NCBI GenBank assembly: GCA_000433335.1
Contig: HF996743.1
Span: 24,601-41,459, forward strand
Reading direction: 5' to 3'
Length of the DNA: 16,859 bases
Origin: Clostridium sp. CAG:1219
GTDB taxonomy: Bacteria > Bacillota > Clostridia > TANB77 > CAG-465
Part shown: in pieces, positions 1 to 7,233 of the stretch
How the letters are laid out: every line of letters starts with the position of its first letter
Position numbering within the stretch: position 1 is the stretch's first letter
Translations under genes and position numbers: made by a program
The notes under the pieces: model-generated
Databases searched by the model: none
What the model was told of the DNA's origin: nothing
Seen by the model: only the letters and a program-made list of their open reading frames with translations

Positions 1-1630
1 CACCAATAACAGCAAAATATGGTACTTTTTCAAGTCTTGCACTTCTAATTTTATAGCCTATTTTTTCATCAGAATCATCTATTTCAACCCTAACTCCTTT
101 TTCTTCTAGTTGTTCTTTAACACTAATAGCATAAGATTTTTGATTTTCTGATATAGTTAAAAGTTTTACTTGTATTGGTGAAAGCCATAATGGAAATGCT
201 CCTGCAAAATGTTCAATAAGTATTCCAATAAACCTTTCTATACTTCCAAATACAACTCTATGAAGCATAACTGGTCTATGTTTTTCTCCATCTTCTCCTA
301 TATATGTAAGATCAAATCTTTCAGGCATTTGAAAATCAAGTTGTATTGTACCACATTGCCATTCACGTCCTAAACAATCTTTTATATGGAAGTCTATTTT
401 AGGTCCATAGAAAGCTCCATCCCCCTCATTAATAACGTAAGGCATATTTTCATGTTCTAGTGCTTTCTTTAGTGCTCCTTCTGCCATTTCCCATACTGAA
501 TCATCCCCCATTGAATCTTCTGGACGAGTTGAAAGTTCAACAGTATATTTGAAACCAAATACACTATATACTGTATTTATAAGATGCATCAAATTAATAA
601 TTTCAGATTCAATTTGCCCTGGCAAGCAGAAAATGTGTGCATCATCCTGTGTAAAGCATCTTACTCTAAACAGTCCATTAAGTTGTCCTGATTTTTCATG
701 TCTATGAACAAGTCCTAACTCACCCATTCTTATTGGAAATTCTTTATATGAATGCATTGAATTCTTATATATCAACATTCCACCTGGACAATTCATTGGT
801 TTTAGAGCAAAATCTACATCATCAATTTTTGTTGAGTACATGTTATCTTTATAGTGATCCCAATGTCCTGAACGATGCCATAACTCCTGATTTAACATCA
901 TAGGAGTTTTTACTTCAACATATCCGGCTTTTTTATGAATATCTCTCCAATAATCTTCTAACACGTTTCTTAAAATCATTCCTTTTGGTAAGAAAAATGG
1001 AAATCCAGGTCCTTCATCTGCCATCATAAACAATCCTAATTCTTTTCCTATTTTTTTATGGTCACGTTTTTTAGCCTCTTCTAAATCTGATATATATTTG
1101 TTTAGTTCTTCTTCTGTTTTAAAGCAAGTTCCATATATTCTAGTAAGCATTTTGTTTTTTTCTGAACCTCTCCAATATGCCCCTGTAACAGACATAAGTT
1201 TAACCACACCAACATCGCAAGCATTTAAAACATGAGGCCCTCTACACATGTCAACAAATGGTCCATTTTCAAAGAATGTTATTCTTGTATCTTCTGGAAG
1301 ATCATTTATAAGTTCTACTTTGTATGGTTCATCCTTCATTTTTTCTAGTGATTCTTCCCTTGAAAGTTCAAATGTTTTCATTTCTTGGTTTTCTGCTATT
1401 ATATTTTTCATTATATTTTCTATTTTTCTTAAATCACTCTCTGTTATTGAAATATTATCGAAATCATAATAAAAACCTGTTTTGGTAGATGGTCCTATTG
1501 CAAGTTTTGCATCTTTATAAACTTTTTTTATTGCTTGAGCTAAAATGTGAGATGCTGTATGTCTTGCAATATCAATATTCTCATTATAATCAACTTCTTT
1601 TATACTTCCATCATTATATAATACTTTCAT
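1..1630 (-). CDS. thrS: Threonyl-tRNA synthetase, 3' end outside the window
   Basis: Cytoplasmic class II enzyme that charges tRNA-Thr with threonine. About 543 codons are visible from the ATG at 1630, which has a GGGGGT ribosome site six bases upstream. The order is: about 20 leader residues, the editing domain with H24/H28 (RHTASH) and C129/H133 (CRGPH), then the catalytic core with the zinc-ligand motif MNCPGG (C281), motif 2 FRVRCFTQDDAHIF near 321-334 and GSIERF near motif 3, then the start of the anticodon-binding domain. The usual ~60-residue N-terminal TGS domain is essentially absent, reduced to a stub reading KVLYNDGSIKEV. Editing residues are intact, so mischarged Ser-tRNA-Thr clearance should be retained. 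The gene is controlled by the T-box leader directly upstream. The last part of the anticodon-binding domain lies beyond base 1. Identity is certain. Confidence 0.97.
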   Translation of the reverse strand, partial: MKVLYNDGSIKEVDYNENIDIARHTASHILAQAIKKVYKDAKLAIGPSTKTGFYYDFDNISITESDLRKIENIMKNIIAENQEMKTFELSREESLEKMKDEPYKVELINDLPEDTRITFFENGPFVDMCRGPHVLNACDVGVVKLMSVTGAYWRGSEKNKMLTRIYGTCFKTEEELNKYISDLEEAKKRDHKKIGKELGLFMMADEGPGFPFFLPKGMILRNVLEDYWRDIHKKAGYVEVKTPMMLNQELWHRSGHWDHYKDNMYSTKIDDVDFALKPMNCPGGMLIYKNSMHSYKEFPIRMGELGLVHRHEKSGQLNGLFRVRCFTQDDAHIFCLPGQIESEIINLMHLINTVYSVFGFKYTVELSTRPEDSMGDDSVWEMAEGALKKALEHENMPYVINEGDGAFYGPKIDFHIKDCLGREWQCGTIQLDFQMPERFDLTYIGEDGEKHRPVMLHRVVFGSIERFIGILIEHFAGAFPLWLSPIQVKLLTISENQKSYAISVKEQLEEKGVRVEIDDSDEKIGYKIRSARLEKVPYFAVIG

Positions 1631-1662
1631 AATTATACCCCCTTTATATATATGATTTAAGT

Positions 1663-1708
1663 AAATAAAATGCACTCCTATAGGTACATTTTATACCTAT
1701 AGGGGTGC
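1663..1708 (-). terminator. Rho-independent terminator of the thrS T-box
   Basis: On the minus strand GCACCCCTATAGGTA (5' arm, from 1708) pairs with TACCTATAGGAGTGC (3' arm, ending about 1672), with one mismatch, across a short AT-rich loop. A TTTTATTT run follows. The 5' arm overlaps the antiterminator's 3' strand, so the two folds exclude each other. Confidence 0.9.
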
Positions 1709-1896
1709 TTTATTTGCACGGTTCCACCCTATATTTTACTTAATTTTTAAGACTGATTTGTCGTTGTCTTTTGCGGTAGCTTTCACTACAAGCTCCAGGG
1801 TAGTTTTCAAAATGCCAACCTCCAAGATATCCTTACAGCCTACGGGGTATCCTCTCTTTTGTGTTTTGCAAATTTACTCGTCCTATCTACGCTTAC
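1663..1896 (-). promoter_or_regulatory. Threonine T-box riboswitch leader of thrS
   Basis: This untranslated leader senses uncharged tRNA-Thr and permits thrS transcription only when charging is low. The conserved T-box core AGGGTGGAACCG lies at 1719-1730. Its ATAGGG flank can pair with CCCTAT from the 5' arm of the downstream terminator, giving the usual antiterminator/terminator switch. Further upstream are the Stem I hallmarks GACGAGTA, AGAGAG and a GGCTGTAAGG distal-loop segment. The specifier region reads GAAAACTACCC around 1798-1807. ACU (1802-1804) is one base after GAA and is followed by A, so I favour it, but the overlapping ACC (1799-1801) is also a threonine codon. The UGGA bulge predicts a U discriminator base on the tRNA. 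Confidence 0.93.
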
Positions 1897-1902
1897 AAAT
1901 AG

Positions 1903-1931
1903 ATTATACATCATTTATTGTAAAATTTCAA
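1903..1931 (-). promoter_or_regulatory. Sigma-A promoter for the thrS T-box leader
   Basis: TTGAAA (1926-1931) and TATAAT (1903-1908) are separated by 17 bases. Transcription would start near 1896, giving a leader of roughly 265 nt. The promoter sits directly after the stop codon of the coupling-protein gene. No convincing terminator lies between, so some readthrough into the thrS leader is possible. Confidence 0.8.
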
Positions 1932-1967
1932 CAATAAAATCAAATTTATTATTCCATGTATAACAAA

Positions 1968-3860
1968 TTAATGATTATCTGTAGTTCCAAAAAGTTCATC
2001 AAATTTTTTTTCAAGCTCTTGTTGTAAATCAAAATCAATACCTTTTTCAGTTCCTCCTGAAGTGCTATTTTTAGAGGTATTATCATCTATGATACTCTGT
2101 GCTTTTTGGTTTCTTTTATCTAAATGTTCTAAAACATCCATTGTATGTATTGGAAATTCAGGTTTTTTTGGCATTTCATTTATATTATGGATTTCATATT
2201 TTTTTATTTCATCACGTAGTGGATGGTATTTAAAATAAAATGCTTTATCTGCGAGAATTGGTTTACATCCTCTAACAAGTAATATTTCTTTATTTGGATT
2301 TAATCTCTTTAATTCATCAACTGTCATAAGATCTCTACCTTGACGTTGTTCACTAAGAGAAACGCCTTGTTTTGAACGTTCATCTTTATCTTTACTTACT
2401 GATTTGCTTTGAATTTTTATTGTCTTTTGTCCTAAAGATTTGTTTATGTACTCACAAGTTTTTATAGCTTGACTTCCTAGGAAAAGTTGAGTATCGCAGT
2501 TACCAATTATATTTTCATAAGTATCTTTGTAAAGACATTCAAGTTGGTCTAAACTTTGTACAACTATTGACATACTCATTCCAAGACTTCTCGTAGTACT
2601 TAATTTTTTATTAAAATCTGGTATTTGTCCAATATTTGCAAACTCATCAAGTAAGAAATATACTTGATTTGTTAGTGTTCCACCATTTCTATTAGCTTGA
2701 GAATACAAAATTTGTAGCATTTGGCTAAAAAATATTGTTAGTATATAATCATACGTACTATGGTCTGCAGGTGTTATTACAAACAGTGCAGTCTTTTTGT
2801 TTCCTAATTCTTCGAAATCTATAGTATTAGAAGTTGTAAGTTTTTGCATATTTGGTGTATCGAAATGTGTAAGTTTTGCAACAAGTGTAATTGCTATACT
2901 TTGTTTTGTTTTATCTGCACCAACTCTTATACCTTCATATTCTTTTCTACCTGGATGCTCTGGCATAAGTTCATCAACAAAAAGTTTATCAAAAATGCTT
3001 TCATCTGCTCCACCTTGTCTTACTATATTAAGGCAACTTGACAAGTTTTGTTCTTCTTCTGGCAAAACTGATATAACATAGTATATACAAGCTTTAAGTA
3101 GCATTTTAGCAGTGTTATCCCAAAATGGATCGGCAGATTTTGCATCTCCACCACTACTAACTATTGTATGTGCAATTATATCAACATCTGAATGATCCCT
3201 AATATGTGCAAGCGGATTATACTTATCACTATATTCTGGATCATCTACTAAATCCAAAACTCTTACATTATATCCATTTAATTCCAAGAATTTAGCAGTT
3301 TCACGATAAAGTTCACCTTTAGGGTCAGTTATTACATATGAACCTAGCATTTGCATAATATTAGGTTTAATATAACATGCAGATTTACCTGTACCAGATC
3401 CACCTATTACAAGAATATTTTTATTAATTTTAACCTTCTTTAGATCTGTTCCAAGAAAGTGCTTTCTACTTAAAATAAATCCATGATTCTTATTTAAGTT
3501 TTCAGAGCCATCTGAATTTTTCTTAAATTCTTCTCCACCTTTACTCCAATCACTTGAACCATTTTCTCTTCCATCATATTCATTTGTTGTTGGACTATTA
3601 ATTTTCCAATAAATAAATGCCCCAATAGCTATTATTAGTGTTACTAATGAATAATTAATAAATCCACCAAAATTTGAAAATATCCCAGGTAGTACCACAG
3701 AAAATGGATGAATTATTATTTCTCCTATTTTAGGTAGTTTTTCAAAAATTGGTCCTTCAGCTTGCATAGTTACAAATAGCGGTCCAACCAAAAATATATC
3801 TACTATTAGATATATTATTAATACCATCAAAACTTGTTTTTTTAAATTAAAATTTTTCAT
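1968..3860 (-). CDS. VirD4/TraG-family type IV coupling protein
   Basis: A 630-residue membrane ATPase of the type that feeds DNA-protein substrates to a type IV secretion channel. Two hydrophobic segments lie near residues 8-30 and 68-85. Walker A is GGSGTGKS at 153-160, the TraG-typical DPKGELY is at 179-185, and Walker B YFLLDEF is at 401-407. The conserved TTRSLGMSMSIVVQSLDQL follows, so it is a complete enzyme. It most resembles the VirD4-like proteins of clostridial conjugative transposons (the CD1115-type group, from memory). The ATG has a GAGGG site seven bases upstream. The C-terminal ~100 residues are polar and low-complexity, as is common. It is the last gene of a three-gene operon. 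No relaxase, VirB4, VirB6 or integrase gene is in view, so its substrate and channel are unknown. Confidence 0.93.
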   Translation of the reverse strand: MKNFNLKKQVLMVLIIYLIVDIFLVGPLFVTMQAEGPIFEKLPKIGEIIIHPFSVVLPGIFSNFGGFINYSLVTLIIAIGAFIYWKINSPTTNEYDGRENGSSDWSKGGEEFKKNSDGSENLNKNHGFILSRKHFLGTDLKKVKINKNILVIGGSGTGKSACYIKPNIMQMLGSYVITDPKGELYRETAKFLELNGYNVRVLDLVDDPEYSDKYNPLAHIRDHSDVDIIAHTIVSSGGDAKSADPFWDNTAKMLLKACIYYVISVLPEEEQNLSSCLNIVRQGGADESIFDKLFVDELMPEHPGRKEYEGIRVGADKTKQSIAITLVAKLTHFDTPNMQKLTTSNTIDFEELGNKKTALFVITPADHSTYDYILTIFFSQMLQILYSQANRNGGTLTNQVYFLLDEFANIGQIPDFNKKLSTTRSLGMSMSIVVQSLDQLECLYKDTYENIIGNCDTQLFLGSQAIKTCEYINKSLGQKTIKIQSKSVSKDKDERSKQGVSLSEQRQGRDLMTVDELKRLNPNKEILLVRGCKPILADKAFYFKYHPLRDEIKKYEIHNINEMPKKPEFPIHTMDVLEHLDKRNQKAQSIIDDNTSKNSTSGGTEKGIDFDLQQELEKKFDELFGTTDNH

Positions 3861-3889
3861 ATAATCCCTCTTCTTACGTTATATTATAT

Positions 3890-4192
3890 CTACCAAGTAA
3901 GCATTTCATCTTCTGGCATTTTATCTGTTTTTTCTTTATCTTGTTTTTCGTCTTCTTCCCTATCTTCTTTATCTACTTTTTTTGTATCAACGAATTCTCT
4001 TCTTATATCTACGCCATCCATTTTAATGTTCATATCTTCTTTTTCATTTATTTTCTTTTCTTCTTCTACTTTAATTCTTCTTGGACCAATGTCCATATTT
4101 CCAACAACAAGTTCAGCACTAGAAGTCACTTCTAAAACACGTCTTTTAGGATCAATTTTCATCGCTGCTCCCGTAACTTTTATTTTACTCAT
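3890..4192 (-). CDS. Unknown 100-aa protein with charged C-terminal tail
   Basis: I do not recognise this protein. Residues 1-45 look like a small beta-rich segment (KIKVTGAAMKIDP, VLEVTSSAELVVGNM). Residues 46-95 are almost entirely E, K, D and R, probably disordered or helical, and the chain ends in MPEDEMLTW. No signal peptide, membrane segment or cysteine is present. The ATG has a GGGGGA site upstream. It lies 21 bases after the 174-aa gene and 29 bases before the coupling-protein gene, so all three are almost certainly co-transcribed. By position it could be a substrate, adaptor or regulator of the coupling ATPase, but this is inference only. Confidence 0.75.
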   Translation of the reverse strand: MSKIKVTGAAMKIDPKRRVLEVTSSAELVVGNMDIGPRRIKVEEEKKINEKEDMNIKMDGVDIRREFVDTKKVDKEDREEDEKQDKEKTDKMPEDEMLTW

Positions 4193-4213
4193 CTTTTTAT
4201 TCCCCCAATATTT

Positions 4214-4738
4214 CTACATTTCATCAAATCTTAATTCAAGCACTACATATGGTTTATTTGGCATTATCTTGCATCTTCCCTTTAGGCTACCAGTTTCACT
4301 ATCCATGTATACGGAAGGTTTTACCTCATTACCAGTTTCTGTATCAATTATCGCAAAATTCCTCTTTAGGTTTGGATTATATTCAACTTCCTTGTACTCA
4401 ACATCATCTCTATTTAATATAGAAGAATATCTTAATGGAATATTGCTCTCAGTAACACTAAAACCATTACTTGTAAGTTCACCTGTACTTAATATAGCTT
4501 TTGAATTTGTAAGTGTTAAAAGTACAACAAGTTCTTTTTCATCATCTGATTCTTTTAGAACGCTAAACGTTTTTCTCAATTGCCCATCAACTTCCGTTTT
4601 TGCAGGTTCGATTTTTTGAAGTGATAAAAGTGCTTCTCCTCTTTTTTCTGCTTCTTCATCCTTATTTACTAAAAAAGCTACTGTATTCATTCCAGGCATA
4701 TCCATTACTTCAAACTTATTAGTTTTTAAAAGTTCCAT
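4214..4738 (-). CDS. Unknown 174-aa protein, first gene of the coupling-protein operon
   Basis: I do not recognise this protein. The predicted chain is soluble, mixed alpha/beta, without cysteines, signal peptide or membrane segment. It begins MELLKTNKFEVMDMPGMNTV and ends VVLELRFDEM. I chose the ATG at 4738 because a GAGG ribosome site lies six bases upstream of it. A start at 4750, four codons earlier in the same frame, would put the AUG on top of that site. It is the promoter-proximal gene of the unit that ends with the VirD4-like ATPase, and the promoter at 4775-4803 serves it. An accessory role for the ATPase is the simplest guess. Nothing in the sequence names a fold. Confidence 0.78.
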   Translation of the reverse strand: MELLKTNKFEVMDMPGMNTVAFLVNKDEEAEKRGEALLSLQKIEPAKTEVDGQLRKTFSVLKESDDEKELVVLLTLTNSKAILSTGELTSNGFSVTESNIPLRYSSILNRDDVEYKEVEYNPNLKRNFAIIDTETGNEVKPSVYMDSETGSLKGRCKIMPNKPYVVLELRFDEM

Positions 4739-4774
4739 AAATAACCTCATTTCTTGACCAATGTCATTTCTTAT

Positions 4775-4803
4775 ATTATATTATTTATTATTTTACTTTT
4801 CAA
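4775..4803 (-). promoter_or_regulatory. Sigma-A promoter of the coupling-protein operon
   Basis: TTGAAA (4798-4803) and TATAAT (4775-4780) are separated by 17 bases. They sit in the short gap after the VanW-family gene, so the three-gene operon has its own start of transcription. Confidence 0.78.
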
Positions 4804-4818
4804 TATTTTTATAATTAA

Positions 4819-6669
4819 TTATTCTTTTTTTGCAGTTCCAACTCTTACTGTTTTATTTTGTGCATTATATACATCTTTAGACAAAAATCTGTTTTCTATT
4901 ACTTGGCCATTTAATTTTTTTATAATATATGCGTTTGATGCATAACCATTTACACCATTATAAACTACTTGTTCTACACCTTCTTCAAGTGAAGGATCTT
5001 GAATGTATGTTGTTTTATAATTTACAGTATATAAATAATTTGAAACCAAAGTTATATCGTATTCAACTTCCTCTTTAGTACCATATATACTTATATTCAT
5101 TTCACCACCACTACTAAAAGAAGTAACTATTTTTATTGGGTAGTTTCTAGTATTCTTAAATTTAAAATCTAGCACATCTCCATACACTGTAGCGTCTAAA
5201 CTAGGTCTTACATATCCTACTGGAAGACCATGTGCATAACGTTCAACTATTTCTAAATTAGCAAGTAGTGCTACGTTATAAAGTGTTGAACTTGTTTGGC
5301 AAATCCCCCCACCTAGTTCATTTACACTTCTTCCGCCTTTAAATACTGCAGCTGGTAAATATCCTTTGGCATAAGTTGTGTCTCCAACAACCGCATTATA
5401 AGAGAATATTTCACCAGGCATTATTAATTGGTCATTTAAATAGCTTAATGCTATTTTAATATTGTTTGCTCTTGCTGTTTGACTTGCATCAAAGTACGTT
5501 GTAAGCCCTGCAAGTTTATCAAGACACAAATCATATGATATATCTCTTAATTTTACTTTTGGCTCTATAAAATTTAGTGCAAACTCTATCTCTTTCTCTT
5601 CTACTTGATTTTCTTCCTTATCCAATACCTTCTGTAATTCATTTTTATCAAAGTTTATACCATAAACTTCATTTACAAGTAATACCGGCTTTTTAGTTTT
5701 ATCTATACTTGCATCTTTTGCCTCTCTTGCCACCTTAGAATAAATTTCTTCTGCTGTTATTTTAGTAGGTGTTTTATTCTCCAAATTAACATTTATGGCT
5801 AAAGTTTCTCCTGCTTTTATTCTATCAAAAATCTCATCTTTAGTGGTATTATAATTTAGGGCATTTCCTGATTTTCCTCTTTTAACTATAAGTTTTTTAT
5901 TTACTTCATCTACATTATAAGTATCATCAACAAATCTTCCGTCTATTTCCACATCAATATTTTTTAAAATTTCGTTTAATCCCTCTTCGTTATACGTATA
6001 CTCTGGTTCAATAATTACTGGTGAAAATAAGGCCTTAATTATATTAAAATTATTTATAAATATATTGCCATCTCTTCCAAATCCTATAACTCTTTTTACT
6101 GTATTCTCTTTATCTATTTTTAATTCTACGTTTTTAGATTCTACAGTTCCTATTTTTTTATCTTTTTGATAAACATCAATATTTAATTCCCCAGACATAA
6201 TTTCATTTTCATCGTCTATAATTTTTTCTACTTGTTGTGCAGTAAATGAAGAAATATCCTTTCCTAGAAACTTAACATTTTTATAAACATTTCTATTTAG
6301 CTTATTTACACATACTATAATTCCAAATGAAATTATAAGAGTAATAATAATACATAAAAATACTATAATAGCTACTACACCTTTAGATAATTTCTTTTCT
6401 TTTCTTACTGGAGATACTGTTACATTTTTATCTTCTTCATTTTTTTTAACTTCTTCTACTACAGGTTGTTCTTCTTTTTTTATTTCTCCTTTTTCTTCCT
6501 TCTTGGCCTCTTCTTTTGCATCTTTTTCTTCCTTAGTTACGGTGTCGCAACTTTTTTTATCCTCTTGTTTTAATTGATCTTCATTTATAATTTCTATTTT
6601 TTGAGTTTCACCTGCTACAACGTTTTCTTTTTTATTATCATTTTTTTCTTTGTTTTCATTATTTTCCAT
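4819..6669 (-). CDS. Membrane-anchored VanW-family protein with G5-like C-terminus
   Basis: A 616-residue wall-associated protein. Residues 1-95 are a cytoplasmic, E/K-rich low-complexity segment. Residues 97-121 form one membrane helix, placing the rest outside. Residues ~130-385 resemble the peptidoglycan-binding repeats found ahead of VanW domains (YoaR type). The VanW domain spans ~391-521, with MPGEIFSYNAVVGD, GGGICQTSSTLYN and the following Y..H..PVGY segment. Residues ~535-612 look like a G5 domain, a fold that binds wall sugars. VanW proteins occur in vancomycin clusters and widely in Clostridia outside them. Their biochemical role is unsettled, and no van genes are here. The start has a GGAGAG site six bases upstream and a strong promoter. 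Confidence 0.92.
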   Translation of the reverse strand: MENNENKEKNDNKKENVVAGETQKIEIINEDQLKQEDKKSCDTVTKEEKDAKEEAKKEEKGEIKKEEQPVVEEVKKNEEDKNVTVSPVRKEKKLSKGVVAIIVFLCIIITLIISFGIIVCVNKLNRNVYKNVKFLGKDISSFTAQQVEKIIDDENEIMSGELNIDVYQKDKKIGTVESKNVELKIDKENTVKRVIGFGRDGNIFINNFNIIKALFSPVIIEPEYTYNEEGLNEILKNIDVEIDGRFVDDTYNVDEVNKKLIVKRGKSGNALNYNTTKDEIFDRIKAGETLAINVNLENKTPTKITAEEIYSKVAREAKDASIDKTKKPVLLVNEVYGINFDKNELQKVLDKEENQVEEKEIEFALNFIEPKVKLRDISYDLCLDKLAGLTTYFDASQTARANNIKIALSYLNDQLIMPGEIFSYNAVVGDTTYAKGYLPAAVFKGGRSVNELGGGICQTSSTLYNVALLANLEIVERYAHGLPVGYVRPSLDATVYGDVLDFKFKNTRNYPIKIVTSFSSGGEMNISIYGTKEEVEYDITLVSNYLYTVNYKTTYIQDPSLEEGVEQVVYNGVNGYASNAYIIKKLNGQVIENRFLSKDVYNAQNKTVRVGTAKKE

Positions 6670-6710
6670 ATAACACTCTCCAAAAAACTACACATTTCCA
6701 TATATACTAC

Positions 6711-6739
6711 AGTATATTATATTATATGAAAAATGTCAA
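6711..6739 (-). promoter_or_regulatory. Strong sigma-A promoter of the VanW-family gene
   Basis: A consensus TTGACA (6734-6739) and TATACT (6711-6716) are spaced by 17 bases, about 40 bases ahead of the ATG. Expression should be high and constitutive unless a repressor that I cannot see acts here. Confidence 0.82.
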
Positions 6740-6802
6740 CTAAAAATATTTCAAATATCTTGTTTTTCAGATATTAACAAACAAATTTGGCGCAAAATTT
6801 AT

Positions 6803-6836
6803 CAAAAAAAAGAACAGTCAAATAAAAAGACCATCC
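6803..6836 (-). terminator. Probable terminator of rnpB
   Basis: On the minus strand GGATGGTC pairs with GACTGTTC across a U-rich nine-base loop, followed by eight T. Several pairs are G-U wobbles, so the stem is weak, but the location just past the RNA 3' end and the T-run support it. Confidence 0.6.
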
Positions 6837-6856
6837 TAAAAAAATTAAAATTATAA

Positions 6857-7192
6857 TTAGTAAATTCGTAAGCCGGATTCTGTTTCAAATAGTCATTTAT
6901 CTAGAATATATATCACTATATATTTCAAGCCACCAACCACAGAAGATGACGGGCCGTCTTAGCCTTCTTATTTTGGTGTTGCACCAAGTGGGGTTTACAC
7001 CGCAAATATGTCACCATAAATGCTTGTGAGCTCTTACCTCACATTTTCACCCTTACCATTTATCATGGCGGTTATTTTCTGTTGCACTTTCCTTAAGGTC
7101 ACCCTCACTAGACGTTATCTAGCACTATTGCCCTATGGTGTCCGGACTTTCCTCTTGAAGTTTCCCTCAAGCGACTATATTATTTACTAATA
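6857..7192 (-). ncRNA. rnpB: RNase P RNA (catalytic RNA, type A-like)
   Basis: This is the ribozyme subunit of RNase P, which matures the 5' ends of tRNAs. Hallmarks in order are GAGGAAAGTCCGGAC (7140-7154), ACAGAAAATAACCGCC, GGTAAGGGTGAAA, GTGAGGTAAGAGCTCAC, GGTGTAAACCCC and the near-universal 3' ACAGAATCCGGCTTAC (6868-6883). The ends are set by a ten-pair P1 helix, ATTAGTAAAT (7183-7192) with its complement at 6857-6866. The helix layout fits the ancestral type A form, not the Bacillus type B. One base departs from the usual ACAGAACCCGGCUUAC (C to U). About 335 nt, complete, with its own promoter. Confidence 0.97.
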
Positions 7193-7197
7193 ATTAA

Positions 7198-7226
7198 ATT
7201 ATATCATATTTTTGCTTAAATTTAAA
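7198..7226 (-). promoter_or_regulatory. rnpB promoter
   Basis: TATAAT at 7198-7203 lies about seven bases ahead of the P1 helix, which fits the RNA's 5' end. The matching -35, TTTAAA at 7221-7226 with a 17-base spacer, is weak. It lies just beyond the sortase stop codon. Confidence 0.65.
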
Positions 7227-7233
7227 GTATATT

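Noticed and set aside
1248..1469. A plus-strand open frame inside thrS
   Set aside because: It lies wholly within a conserved part of ThrRS on the other strand and has no ribosome site or family resemblance.
4026..4619. A 197-codon plus-strand open frame over the two unknown operon genes
   Set aside because: It is antisense to two genes with good ribosome sites and a shared promoter. Its product is Ser/Phe-rich in the way expected from reversed Lys/Glu codons, and it has no ribosome site.
1968..4803. Presence of a complete integrative conjugative element
   Set aside because: Only the coupling protein is recognisable. There is no relaxase, channel gene, integrase or repeated attachment site in the window.
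4819..6669. A vancomycin-resistance cluster suggested by the VanW domain
   Set aside because: No VanH, VanA/B-type ligase, VanX or VanRS gene is nearby. VanW domains are common outside resistance clusters.
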